Source: Pseudofrankia sp. DC12
GTDB taxonomy: Bacteria > Actinomycetota > Actinomycetes > Frankiales > Frankiaceae
Assembly: GCF_000966285.1 (NCBI RefSeq)
Contig: NZ_KQ031391.1
Location: 1,698,640 to 1,762,639, forward strand
Direction: 5' to 3'
DNA length: 64,000 nt
The position numbers were made by a program, and so were the translations under genes. Shown here one piece after another: positions 46,586-55,356 of this stretch (position 1 is the first letter of the stretch; each line of letters starts with the position of its first letter). Below the pieces are notes generated by a model. That model worked only from the letters and a program-made list of their open reading frames with translations. It was not told the DNA's origin and did no database searches.

Positions 46586-47469
46586 CGCCGAGCTGGTGGG
46601 CTGGGCTGACACCCCTCGAAGAGACAGTCCGCTGTGGCGACGGCATGCACCGGATCCGGTGGGCTGGCGGCAACCTCGCCACCCCCGACCATGAGGATCC
46701 CGACGGGGAACGCACGCTCGGCGCACTCGGCGGCGAGTCCGCGCCCTGCATCGCGATCCTCGACGCCTGGCAGCGCCACCGCGCCGACCTCGACGTGCTG
46801 CTGCTCACCAGCCGCGGCAGCGTCGACCCGCTCCGGCTCCCGGCCACGGGCGGGCCTGGCGGCTGGATGGCCACGGTCCCGGCTGCGATGGCCATGCCCG
46901 CGCCACCCATGGCCAGGCCCCCACTACCCCCGCATATCCCAGCGATGCCCGCGTCGTTCGTCCCGGGGAGCCCGACGCGTGCCCGCGCCAGGTCAGGCGG
47001 CTTCTACTACGCGGGCGGCGGCCACGGCCCGGGCGGGCAACCGCGCGACGACACCCTGACAGGGCTGTTGCGCCTGCCGGGAACGCTGCCCGACCGGCTC
47101 GTCGCCACCGTCGTCGCCGCCTGGGCGCAACGGATCGCCGACGACGACCCGCGCGTCGCCGAGTCACTTCCCGCACTGCACGCAGCCCTGTACGGGCGCG
47201 CGCTGGCCGCCGCCCGCTCCTGGCTCGGCGGCGGGCCCACGTTCGACGTCCGGCTGGCTGCCTCGCCGGCCGTCGTCCGCCGCCCGGACGGCATCATCGC
47301 AGCGGAGCTGCCGTTCAGCTGGCTGCGCGACGTCTGGGCCCGCGGCTTCGCCACCCTCGCCGGCCATTTCTGCCTCACCGCCCAGCCCGGCCCGGCCGGC
47401 GACTGGACCTTCACCACCATCGCCCCCGACTGCGGCCCACCCGAACAGCTGACCCTGCGCACCCCGTGA
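46582..47469 (+). CDS. unknown protein of the MoxR/vWA locus
   Basis: Unrecognised protein of 295 residues, beginning MTPSWWAGLTPLEETVRCGD and GMHRIRWAGGNL, then DAWQRHRADLDVLLLTSRG, a Met/Pro-rich linker (about 95-135) and a C-terminal globular half with LPALHAALYGRALAAARSWL and PFSWLRDVWARGFATLAGHF. The GTG start overlaps the stop of the previous gene (GTGA), so the two are co-translated. No enzyme motif, signal or membrane helix seen. Confidence 0.75.
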   Translation: MTPSWWAGLTPLEETVRCGDGMHRIRWAGGNLATPDHEDPDGERTLGALGGESAPCIAILDAWQRHRADLDVLLLTSRGSVDPLRLPATGGPGGWMATVPAAMAMPAPPMARPPLPPHIPAMPASFVPGSPTRARARSGGFYYAGGGHGPGGQPRDDTLTGLLRLPGTLPDRLVATVVAAWAQRIADDDPRVAESLPALHAALYGRALAAARSWLGGGPTFDVRLAASPAVVRRPDGIIAAELPFSWLRDVWARGFATLAGHFCLTAQPGPAGDWTFTTIAPDCGPPEQLTLRTP

Positions 47470-47578
47470 CGGCGGTATCGACGTCCGCTCCCTTCCATAT
47501 CTGGCCACCGAGAAGTCGCCGTCGGGCAGTAGCGTTACCGGCGGCACGCGTACTCATCGGCAGGAAGGGCCAAGGCCC

Positions 47579-48124
47579 GTGGTCGAGCCAGCCGGTCAGA
47601 CGGTCGTCGAACGACCGGACGCCGCGACCGTTCCCGCCGCACGCACCGGGCGGTTTCATGCCGCGACGGAGAGCGTCTCCCGGCGTCTTCCGTCCGGGTT
47701 GTCGCGGATCGTCACTCCCAGCGTTCTCGGCTTCGCCGTGATCAACGGGTTCACGTTCACCGTCGACCTCAGCCTGCTGACGGTTTTCCGCTCTGGCCTG
47801 CATTGGCCGCTTCCCGCCGTGATCACGCTCTCCTACCTGGTGGCCTTCGGGCTGAGCTTCCTGCTGAACCGCCGCTTCAACTTCCGCTCCCACGGCCCGG
47901 TCGGCGGGCAGGTCACGATCTACCTCGTCGCCATCGCCATCAACTACGCGGCGTTCATCCTGGGTGTCACCGACGGCCTCGCCCACCTCGGCGTCGAGTA
48001 CCACATCGCTCGGCTCGTCGGGGGTTCGTGCGAGGCGATCTACATGTACTGCGTCATGCGCTGGGTCGTCTTCCCGGACAGGGGAAGCCCGAACCGCAGG
48101 GGCAACAGCCCGCAGGAAGCCTGA
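47579..48124 (+). CDS. GtrA-family membrane protein
   Basis: Product of 181 residues with four hydrophobic helices (about 48-66, 76-96, 113-133 and 146-166) and the family motif AFGLSFLLNRRFNFR between helices 2 and 3. GtrA proteins are thought to flip polyprenyl-linked sugars across the membrane for surface-polysaccharide synthesis. GTG at 47579 follows an AGGAAGG site. A disordered N terminus of about 40 residues precedes the first helix. No glycosyltransferase gene is nearby. Confidence 0.87.
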   Translation: MVEPAGQTVVERPDAATVPAARTGRFHAATESVSRRLPSGLSRIVTPSVLGFAVINGFTFTVDLSLLTVFRSGLHWPLPAVITLSYLVAFGLSFLLNRRFNFRSHGPVGGQVTIYLVAIAINYAAFILGVTDGLAHLGVEYHIARLVGGSCEAIYMYCVMRWVVFPDRGSPNRRGNSPQEA

Positions 48125-48669
48125 CGCGGGAACCAGACGCCCATGACGTCAGTATCGACATCAGGGCATGGTGACTCATTCACCACGCCGCATTCGCATT
48201 GCGTTGGGCAGCCCCGCCAGTGGCGAAGGATTGGCGACCACCAGTCGAGCCACTCAAGCTGGCGGAGGGACTTGTTCGCGGCCTGCGGTTTTCCCGGCGA
48301 ACCGAAGCAGCCGCCGCTCGACCCCGGTGAACCGCCGGGGTAGCCCACGTTCTGACTCACGCCCAACACGATTCCTCGACAACAAACCCAACATCGGCAA
48401 CGACCTCCCTGGCCGGGGTCCAGGAGAGATCGCGCCGGCCCGGACGGCCGAGGGCTGCCAATGCCCGCGTGAAGCGTTGCCAAGGGCCAGTCACCGACAC
48501 CACGCACCCCAGCGTCACTCATCGCGACCATTAGCCGAGCCTGAGTCATCCACACACGCCGATCATCGGCTGGCTGTCGGCACGGGTCTCGTCGTGGTCA
48601 CCGAGCGCGCCGCAAATCATGCAACAAGCAAAATTTCCGACATTGCGGATGGGCATGACTTCACCTAGC
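48125..48669. other. intergenic region before DUF2752 gene
   Basis: About 545 bp without a gene I can support; frames such as 48168-48668 show no domain and mixed codon use. Base composition is less GC-rich than its neighbours near 48600-48665, where the promoter of the next gene is likely. Confidence 0.5.
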
Positions 48670-49119
48670 ATGCGGCGAATGCCGTCTGCGGGTACACGGG
48701 GGATGCCGGCGATGCTGCGGAGGATGTACTCGGTCCCCGAGCACATCACCATGGCCGGGCTGGGTGCGGGCCTGATCGGGGCGATCTACCCGACGATCAT
48801 GGCGCACACGGGCGAGCGGGGCCTTTTCTGCCCACTGCGCGCGCTGACCGGCCTGCCGTGTCCGTTCTGCGGGCTGACGACCGCGACGGTCGCGCTGACC
48901 CACAGCGAGTGGGCGGCTGCTGCGAGCACCAGCCCTCTTGTCTATCTCGTGGCGGCACTGGTTACCGCGACGACGCCGATCCTGGCTGCCCGGCTCCTCG
49001 GCCTGGCGCCACCGCCACGCCCCTGGTCCGCCGCCGCGCGTGCGCGGACCCGGTATTCGGCCTACGTCGTCGTGGCCCTCAGCTGGCTCCTCCAGCTGCA
49101 TCGGTACCACTTCATCTAA
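48670..49119 (+). CDS. DUF2752 membrane protein
   Basis: Product of 149 residues with three hydrophobic helices and the family motif FCPLRALTGLPCPFCGLTTA, whose cysteines may bind metal. Several in-frame ATGs exist (48619, 48670, 48679, 48703, 48712); the best ribosome site is unclear, so the start is uncertain. It precedes an RDD-family gene by 46 bp, a common pairing in actinobacteria. Function unknown. Confidence 0.82.
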   Translation: MRRMPSAGTRGMPAMLRRMYSVPEHITMAGLGAGLIGAIYPTIMAHTGERGLFCPLRALTGLPCPFCGLTTATVALTHSEWAAAASTSPLVYLVAALVTATTPILAARLLGLAPPPRPWSAAARARTRYSAYVVVALSWLLQLHRYHFI

Positions 49120-49165
49120 GCGGTCGCCAACCCATGCAGGACCGCTCTTCTCAGAAAGGCCGACC

Positions 49166-49795
49166 GTGACCGGCTACAACCCACCCCCGTCCGAGCCGAC
49201 TCCCCCGCAGTGGGGCCAGCAGCCCCAGCCCGGCCAGTACCCGCAGTACCCGCAGCCCGGCCAGTACCCACCGGCCGATCAGTACCAGCAGCCCGGCCAG
49301 TACCAGCAGCCCGGCCAGTACCCGCCCGCCGGTCAGGGCGGCTACTACCAGCCCAACCCGTACGCACAGCCGGGGTACGGGTCCGGCCAGCCCGCGGGGC
49401 CAGGCGCCTACGCCAGCTGGGCCCAGCGAGTCGGCGCATACCTCATCGACGTGTTGCCGCAGATCATCGTGCTGGGGCTGTTCGGAGCGATTCTCCGCGG
49501 CCCGGCGGTGGCGCTCCTGGTGATCCTCTGGCTGGCCTCACTCGGCTGGATCATCTACAACCGCTGGATCCAGGCCGGCAGAACCGGTCAGTCGCTGGGC
49601 CGCAAGACGCTGAACATCCGACTCGTCAGCGAGGTCACCGGCCAGCCGATCGGACCGGCGATGGCGTTCGCCCGCGATCTCTGCCACTTCGTCGACAGCG
49701 TCATCTGCTACATCGGCTACCTGTTCCCGCTGTGGGACCCCAAGCGGCAGACGCTCGCCGACAAGATCGTGAAGACGGTCGTCGTGCCCGCCTGA
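49166..49795 (+). CDS. RDD-family membrane protein with GQY/P repeats
   Basis: Product of 209 residues. The N-terminal 75 residues are a Pro/Gln/Tyr/Gly repeat region (units like QPGQYPQ, DNA 49230-49345), followed by the RDD domain with YASWAQRVGAYLIDVLP, two or three helices, SLGRKTLNIRLVSEVTG and the conserved PLWDPKRQTLADKIVKTVVV. RDD proteins may be ion antiporters or scaffold proteins. The GTG at 49166 has AGAAAGG upstream. Confidence 0.88.
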   Translation: MTGYNPPPSEPTPPQWGQQPQPGQYPQYPQPGQYPPADQYQQPGQYQQPGQYPPAGQGGYYQPNPYAQPGYGSGQPAGPGAYASWAQRVGAYLIDVLPQIIVLGLFGAILRGPAVALLVILWLASLGWIIYNRWIQAGRTGQSLGRKTLNIRLVSEVTGQPIGPAMAFARDLCHFVDSVICYIGYLFPLWDPKRQTLADKIVKTVVVPA

Positions 49796-49920
49796 TCGTC
49801 GCGGGAGCATGACCCCCCGTCCTGGGACCACCGGAGTCCCAGGACGGGTATTGGTCGCGACCCGCGCGGGGGATCTCGGATACTGGCGGAGGCATTCTTT
49901 CGCGCTGCGCCGCCGCTCGG

Positions 49921-50544
49921 ATGACCGAGGAACCGGTCACCCTCCTGCGGGGGCCACGCGCGGTGGGCAAATCGACCCTGCTACGCCGCCCGGCGGATCG
50001 GGTCAGTGGCGAGCGGGCGCGCGCTCGACGGTGGCCCCCTGCATGCCTGGTCGAGGCCGGCCTGACCTACGCCGCGCTCGCCGAACTTGCGATCCGAGGC
50101 CTTCCAGGCGGCTACGACCTCGACCACCTGCGCGGTTTCCACCGCGAGATCTTCGGGGATCTGTATCCGTGGGCAGGCGAGATCCGCACGGTGAGCATCG
50201 CCAGGACAGACCCGTTCTGCCTGCCCCAGCACATCGAGTCATATGCCCATGAGGTCTTCACCCGCCTCGCAGGCGAGCAGCATCTCCGCGGCCTCGACCG
50301 CGACGTCCCCGACCGGGACGGCCGGCGTGCCGACGTGGGGCTTTCCGCGTACCGGTTGCGGCAGACGCAACAAACAATCTTGAGGCGCTCCTCAGGTGGG
50401 GTGCGGCCACCGGGCCTCACCCCACCTGACCTGGGAACTCAGCTCCCGGAGGTGCCCGGAACGACTAGCTGCAGCCGCTGGTGGAGCCGCACTGTTCGCA
50501 GACGTAGCAGCTGCCGGCGGGGCGCATGGTCACGCCGCAGGTGA
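49921..50544 (+). pseudogene. composite remnant: AAA P-loop start joined to Fic-domain fragment
   Basis: The frame begins MTEEPVTLLRGPRAVGKSTL, the Walker A region of a DUF4143-type AAA protein, then without the rest of that protein continues as the N-terminal part of a Fic domain: LRGFHREIFGDLYPWAGEIR, TDPFCLPQHIES and LAGEQHLRGLDRD. The catalytic HPFxxGNGR motif of Fic is missing; after about residue 125 the sequence loses similarity and runs into the nrdJ 3' end. It looks like two decayed toxin-type genes fused by deletion. Whether it is expressed is unknown. Confidence 0.7.
50392..50429 (-). terminator. terminator of nrdJ
   Basis: TCAGGTGGGGTG (50392-50403) pairs perfectly over 12 bases with 50418-50429 across a 14-base loop. 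It lies 36 bp beyond the nrdJ stop, within the decayed Fic frame. Confidence 0.72.
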
Positions 50545-53500
50545 AGCAGAGCGGGGCGTCGACAGCGGTCTGGGCGAACAGCGACTGGCCGGGGGCGGCA
50601 CCGCGCAGCTCCAGCTCGACGAACGCCGGACCGTGGCCCGTGTGCTCGCCGGACTTCGCGGCGGCCGGCGGCGCGGTCGGGGCGATCTCGGTCTCGGGCG
50701 GGTCGGCCAGGTCCGCGTCGGCCGGGCCGCCGTACTGGCCCGAGATCTGCCGGGCCCGCTCGGCGGCGGTCAGGATGCCGAGCTCCGCGCGCTGCTCCTC
50801 GGACAGGTAGTCCAGGGCGAGGCGGCGGAACAGGTAGTCCATCAGCGACTGGGCGATCCGGATGTCCGGGTCGTCGGTCATCCCGGCCGGCTCGAACCGC
50901 ATGTTGATGAACTTCGAGACGTAGGTCTCCAGCGGCACGCCGTACTGCAGCGCGATCGAGATCGCGATCGAGAACGCGTCCATGACGCCGGCCAGCGTCG
51001 AGCCCTGCTTGGACATCTTGACGAAGATCTCGCCGAGGCCGTTGTCCGGGTAGGAGCCAGCGGTCATGTAGCCCTCGGCACCGCCGACGGAGAACGAGAC
51101 GGTCTGCGACGGGCGGGTCTTCGGCAGCCGCCTGCGGACCGGTCGGTGCACGACCGGGGCCGGGGCCGCACTGGTGCCGGCGTTCGCGTCGGCGATCGCC
51201 TTCGCCTCGTCCACCGAGCGCTTCGCGCCCCGGACGTCGGTGAGCGGCTGACCGACCTTGCAGTTGTCCCGGTAGATCGCCAACGCCTTCAGGCCGAGCC
51301 TCCAGCCCTCGACGTAGATCTCCTCGACTTCCTCGACGGTCGCCGTCTCGGGCATGTTGACCGTCTTGGAGATCGCACCGGACAGGAACGGCTGCACGGC
51401 GGCCATCATCCGGACGTGGCCGACCGGGGCGATGGCCCGCTCGCCGATCGCGCAGTCGAACACCTCGTAGTGCTCGGGACGCAGCCCAGGGGCGTCGATG
51501 ACGTGGCCGTGCTCGGCGATGTACTCGACGATCGCCTCGAGCGTTTCCTCCGTGTACCCCAGGGCCCGCAGCGCGGCCGGCACGGTCTGGTTGACGATCT
51601 TCATGCTGGCGCCGCCGACGAGCTTCTTCATCTTGACCAGCGCCAGGTCCGGCTCGATGCCGGTCGTGTCGCAGTCCATCGCCAGGCCGATGGTGCCGGT
51701 CGGCGCGAGCAGGCTGGCCTGGGCGTTGCGCCAGCCGTCGCGCTCGCCGACCGCCAGGCACTTCGCCCACTCCTGGCCGGCGGCGGCCAGGATGCGCGCG
51801 TCCTCGCTGTGCACGCTGCGGACCGCGTCGTTGGCGGCGGCGTGCTTGCGGATCACGCGGCGGTGGCCGTCGGTGTCCCGGGCATAGCCGTCGTACGGGC
51901 CGACGACACCGGCGAGCTCGGCCGAGCGGCGGTACGCGGTCCCGGTCATCAACGAGGTGATCGCGGCGGCGAGCGTCCGGCCACCCTCGGAGTCGTACGC
52001 GCGGGCCGAGGCCATCAGCAGCGCGCCGAGGTTGGCGTAGCCGATGCCGAGCTGGCGGTAGGCGCGGGTGACCTCGGTGATCTGGGGCGTCGGGAAGTCG
52101 GCGAAGCAGATCGAGATGTCCATCGCGGTGATGATCAGCTCGACGGCGTGGATGAAGCCCTCGACGTCGAAGGTGAGGTCACTGCGCAGGAACCGCATCA
52201 GGTTCAGCGAGGCGAGGTTGCAGCTGGAGTTGTCCAGGTGCATGTACTCCGAGCACGGGTTGCTGGCCGAGATCCGGCCGGCCTCCGGGGTGGTGTGCCA
52301 GTCGTTGATGACGCCGTCGTACTGGATTCCCGGGTCGGCGCACTCCCAGGCCGCCGTGGCGATCTTGCGCATGAGTTCGCGCGCGTCGACCGACTCGATC
52401 ACCCGGTGGTCCATCCGGGCCCGCAGGTCGAACGAGGTGCCGTCCTGGACCGCGCGCATGAAGTCGTCCGTGACGCGGACGGAGTTGTTGGCGTTCTGGT
52501 ACTGGACCGACGTGATGTCCTTGCCGCCGAGGTCCATGTCGAAGCCGGCGTCCCGCAGCGCGCGGATCTTGTCCTCCTCGCGCGCCTTGGTCTCGACGAA
52601 CTCGACGACGTCTGGGTGGTCGACGTCGAGCACGACCATCTTCGCGGCGCGCCGGGTGGCCCCGCCGGACTTGATGGTCCCCGCTGACGCGTCGGCGCCG
52701 CGCATGAAGCTGACCGGCCCCGAAGCCGTTCCACCCGAGGACAACAGCTCCTTGGACGAACGAATGCGGGAGAGGTTCAGGCCGGAGCCCGAGCCGCCCT
52801 TGAAGATCAGGCCTTCCTCGCGGTACCAGTTGAGGATCGACTCCATCGTGTCGTCGACCGCGAGGATGAAGCAGTTGTGCACCCGCAGGCCGTTCGAGAG
52901 GTACTCCCCGCTGTCAGTCTGGATGTCGTAGACCGGCATCCGCCCGAGCGACTCGATCCGGTCGATCAACAACGTCTTGACCGGGTTGGCACGACGGCCG
53001 GGAAGCTCGAAGGACCTCTCAAGCTTCTCTGCCTTGGCGGTATCAACGAAACCGATCTCGTCGGCGAAGATCCGCCGGTCGCCGGCATTCTGGATCCGCA
53101 GGCTCCACAGGTCGTGCCGGTTGGGACGCGGGTCGGCCTTGCGACCGACTCGGGCGAAGATCCCGAAGCGAGCCAGCAGCGCCTGTACGCCCCGGATCAG
53201 CTCCTCAGAGATCATGTCGAAAGCGACCAGGGTCGACCGCTGCCGCGCCGACACATATCCCTCAGCCTGGAAGAGGCTGCGCAGATATGCCGCCACGACT
53301 GGCAGCGGCGCGGCAAGCAAACGGGCTGGCACCCGCATGTCCACGCCACGGGCACGCAAATCCCAATCCGTGACGAACTCGTTGAGGACGTCGCCATAGA
53401 GACGCAGGCGGCGGCAGTCGAGCGTCGGGTCCTGAACCTCCTGCCTCCGCTCGTGGCGATGGACTCCGGGAAACACCAGATCGACGGCCGCCGCGACCCA

Positions 53501-54568
53501 GGCTCGTTCCGCGTCAGTGACCGTCATCGCCTCGATGGTCAGCGATCGGTTGGTGCCCTCGTACTGCCCGACGAAGCCGTCCGCCTGCAGCCAGCCAGCC
53601 AGCGCGGCCTCGGCGATCTCGCGCGACGTTATCTCGCGCTCTCCCGGAGCCTCGGCCCGGTGCCACTGCAGCTGGTCGCCGGCCCGCAGCTCGCCGGCGG
53701 GAACGAAGGCACCGCCGTTGTCCTGGCGCCCTTTCCAGACGAGATGGTCCGCAGTCACGTCAAGGGCGTGACCAGCCTTCGTCCAGACACGCAGCACTTC
53801 CTTCATGCCGTTGGACTTGGTGGCGACGACCTTCGTCAACCCGTGGGCGTCGAACACCTTGGTACCGACGAGATTGCGCTCGACCAGCTCGCCGATCGGG
53901 ATCAGGCCCTCCGGAGTGGTCACCAGCGCGTCATACGGCTGGCAGGCGCTCACCTGCTGCGGGGCCGAAGTGCCGACGTTGAACCAGACCGGGCTGTTGA
54001 AGCTGAACATCTGGTGCAACAGCATGTAGGTGAGCTCGTGCTCGAAGATCTCCGAATCCTCGTCGGAGGCGAAGTAGCCGTTCTCCCGGCCGGTCCGCCC
54101 GTAGGCGTGCACGACCCGGTCGATCAGCTGGCGCAGCGACGACTCACGCTGCGGGCTGCCGACCGCGCCCCGGAAGTACTTGCTCGTGACGATGTTCGAC
54201 GCGTTGATCGACCAGTTGACCGGGAACTCGACACCGCGCTGTTCGAAGTTGATGGAGCCGTCCCGCCAGTTCGTCATGACGACGTCCCGCGACTCCCAGG
54301 TCACCTGGTCGTACGGGTGCATCCCGGCGGTGGTGTTACGCCGCTCGATCCGCAGGCCTGGCTTGCGGGCCGCGCCCTTGAGGGTGGCGGCCTTGCCGGA
54401 CCCGGCTGCCTTGCCTGCATCCGCGGCGGGCTTGCCACCGCCGGCGACCGTGTCCTCGGTGGCGGCCTCGTTCGCGGCGGGTGCCGGCGCCGAGGCGGGC
54501 CTCCCGGCGGTCGAGGCGGCCTTTCCGTTGGAGCTGGCCTTCTGCTTCGCGCCGCGGGTCTCCGTCAT
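50465..54568 (-). CDS. nrdJ: B12-dependent (class II) ribonucleotide reductase, intein-containing precursor
   Basis: Makes deoxyribonucleotides using adenosylcobalamin, independent of oxygen. The 1367-residue precursor is about 1010 residues after removal of a 357-residue intein at 209-565. Extein features: an Ala/Lys-rich N terminus (1-65), the catalytic core with NSPVWFNVGTSAPQQVSA just before the insertion and CFILAVDDTMESI after it, the finger-loop NPCSEYMHLDNSSCNLASLN, and a zinc-ribbon C terminus CFTCGVTMRPAGSCYVCEQC ending in GCS. The intein sits before the conserved redox cysteine. nrdR lies 263 bp upstream on the same strand, as expected for an nrdRJ operon. ATG at 54568. Confidence 0.95.
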   Translation of the reverse strand: MTETRGAKQKASSNGKAASTAGRPASAPAPAANEAATEDTVAGGGKPAADAGKAAGSGKAATLKGAARKPGLRIERRNTTAGMHPYDQVTWESRDVVMTNWRDGSINFEQRGVEFPVNWSINASNIVTSKYFRGAVGSPQRESSLRQLIDRVVHAYGRTGRENGYFASDEDSEIFEHELTYMLLHQMFSFNSPVWFNVGTSAPQQVSACQPYDALVTTPEGLIPIGELVERNLVGTKVFDAHGLTKVVATKSNGMKEVLRVWTKAGHALDVTADHLVWKGRQDNGGAFVPAGELRAGDQLQWHRAEAPGEREITSREIAEAALAGWLQADGFVGQYEGTNRSLTIEAMTVTDAERAWVAAAVDLVFPGVHRHERRQEVQDPTLDCRRLRLYGDVLNEFVTDWDLRARGVDMRVPARLLAAPLPVVAAYLRSLFQAEGYVSARQRSTLVAFDMISEELIRGVQALLARFGIFARVGRKADPRPNRHDLWSLRIQNAGDRRIFADEIGFVDTAKAEKLERSFELPGRRANPVKTLLIDRIESLGRMPVYDIQTDSGEYLSNGLRVHNCFILAVDDTMESILNWYREEGLIFKGGSGSGLNLSRIRSSKELLSSGGTASGPVSFMRGADASAGTIKSGGATRRAAKMVVLDVDHPDVVEFVETKAREEDKIRALRDAGFDMDLGGKDITSVQYQNANNSVRVTDDFMRAVQDGTSFDLRARMDHRVIESVDARELMRKIATAAWECADPGIQYDGVINDWHTTPEAGRISASNPCSEYMHLDNSSCNLASLNLMRFLRSDLTFDVEGFIHAVELIITAMDISICFADFPTPQITEVTRAYRQLGIGYANLGALLMASARAYDSEGGRTLAAAITSLMTGTAYRRSAELAGVVGPYDGYARDTDGHRRVIRKHAAANDAVRSVHSEDARILAAAGQEWAKCLAVGERDGWRNAQASLLAPTGTIGLAMDCDTTGIEPDLALVKMKKLVGGASMKIVNQTVPAALRALGYTEETLEAIVEYIAEHGHVIDAPGLRPEHYEVFDCAIGERAIAPVGHVRMMAAVQPFLSGAISKTVNMPETATVEEVEEIYVEGWRLGLKALAIYRDNCKVGQPLTDVRGAKRSVDEAKAIADANAGTSAAPAPVVHRPVRRRLPKTRPSQTVSFSVGGAEGYMTAGSYPDNGLGEIFVKMSKQGSTLAGVMDAFSIAISIALQYGVPLETYVSKFINMRFEPAGMTDDPDIRIAQSLMDYLFRRLALDYLSEEQRAELGILTAAERARQISGQYGGPADADLADPPETEIAPTAPPAAAKSGEHTGHGPAFVELELRGAAPGQSLFAQTAVDAPLCFTCGVTMRPAGSCYVCEQCGSTSGCS
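52874..53944 (-). mobile_element. NrdJ intein with LAGLIDADG homing endonuclease
   Basis: In-frame intein of 357 residues, from Cys209 (CQPYDALVTTPEG) to Asn565 (SNGLRVHN), followed by extein Cys. Splicing block A is at the start, block B has TADHLVW, blocks F and G have VYDIQTDSGEYLSNG and the His-Asn end. The endonuclease motifs are LAGWLQADG and LRSLFQAEG, with an acidic residue in each, so nuclease activity may persist. It belongs to class 1 inteins that use Cys1 and Cys+1. Confidence 0.93.
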
Positions 54569-54831
54569 GACACTCCTCAGCTCGTCTCGTGCGCTGCGCC
54601 GAACGCGGGCGTGCCGAATAGACCGACGGCCTCACGACCCGCTTGCTGGCCTTCGGAGGGCACAAGCTCCTCGTCCCCCTGAAGGCCCTGATGATGTTGT
54701 GGACCTGCTACGCGCTCGCGTTTCCGCGCGTCAGAACTCCGCGCGCCACCGTTGGCGGAGGCGCGTCGTGACGGGTGTGACCGACGGCGTCGCGTCGGTG
54801 CGACCGCGGCGAGCCAGGCCCGCCGCGGGCG

Positions 54832-55356
54832 TTACGGCCGGCCGGGGCCCGCCGCGGGCGACAGGGCCACGTCCAGCTCGTCGGCCAGCGCGGCCGGGCT
54901 CGCTGGCGCCGCCGGGTCGGCCCGCAGCTCGGAGATCGCCCGCTCGAAGTCGGCGAGCGACTCGAACGCCAGATAGACCGACGCGAACCGCAGGTAGGCG
55001 ACCTCGTCGAGCTCTCGCAGCGGACCCAGGATCGCCCGGCCCACGTCCTCGGCCGCGACCTCGGCCGCGCCCGACGAGCGAACGGTGTCCTCGACCCGCT
55101 GGGCCAGGATCGCGAGGTCCTCGGCACTCACCGGCCTGCCCTGGCACGCCTTACGAGCCCCGGCGACCACCTTGGCCCGGCTGAACGGCTCGGCGGCCCC
55201 ACTGCGCTTGCGAACCCGCAGCGATGCTTCCTCCATCGTCGTGAAACGCCGGCCACAGGACGGGCATGCCCGTCGCCGCCGGATGGCCGCGCCTTCCTCG
55301 GCCTCCCGGCTGTCGACCACTCGGCTGTCGGGATGCCGGCAGAACGGACACCGCAC
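54832..55356 (-). CDS. nrdR: NrdR, repressor of ribonucleotide reductase genes
   Basis: Zinc-finger and ATP-cone repressor of 174 residues. Begins [17 protein letters not shown] (start GTG), with zinc ligands Cys3, Cys6, Cys31 and Cys34, followed by [18 protein letters not shown] and an ATP-cone that senses ATP/dATP. The GTG at 55356 has GGGAGGAG upstream. It is upstream of nrdJ on the same strand. The last 30 residues are Ala/Pro-rich. It probably represses its own operon through sites upstream. Confidence 0.95.
   Translation of the reverse strand: MRCPFCRHPDSRVVDSREAEEGAAIRRRRACPSCGRRFTTMEEASLRVRKRSGAAEPFSRAKVVAGARKACQGRPVSAEDLAILAQRVEDTVRSSGAAEVAAEDVGRAILGPLRELDEVAYLRFASVYLAFESLADFERAISELRADPAAPASPAALADELDVALSPAAGPGRP

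Noticed and set aside
54569-54831. Cobalamin riboswitch before nrdJ
   Set aside because: I could not find a B12-box-like sequence in this 263-bp gap; B12 switches usually control class I, not class II, reductase genes.
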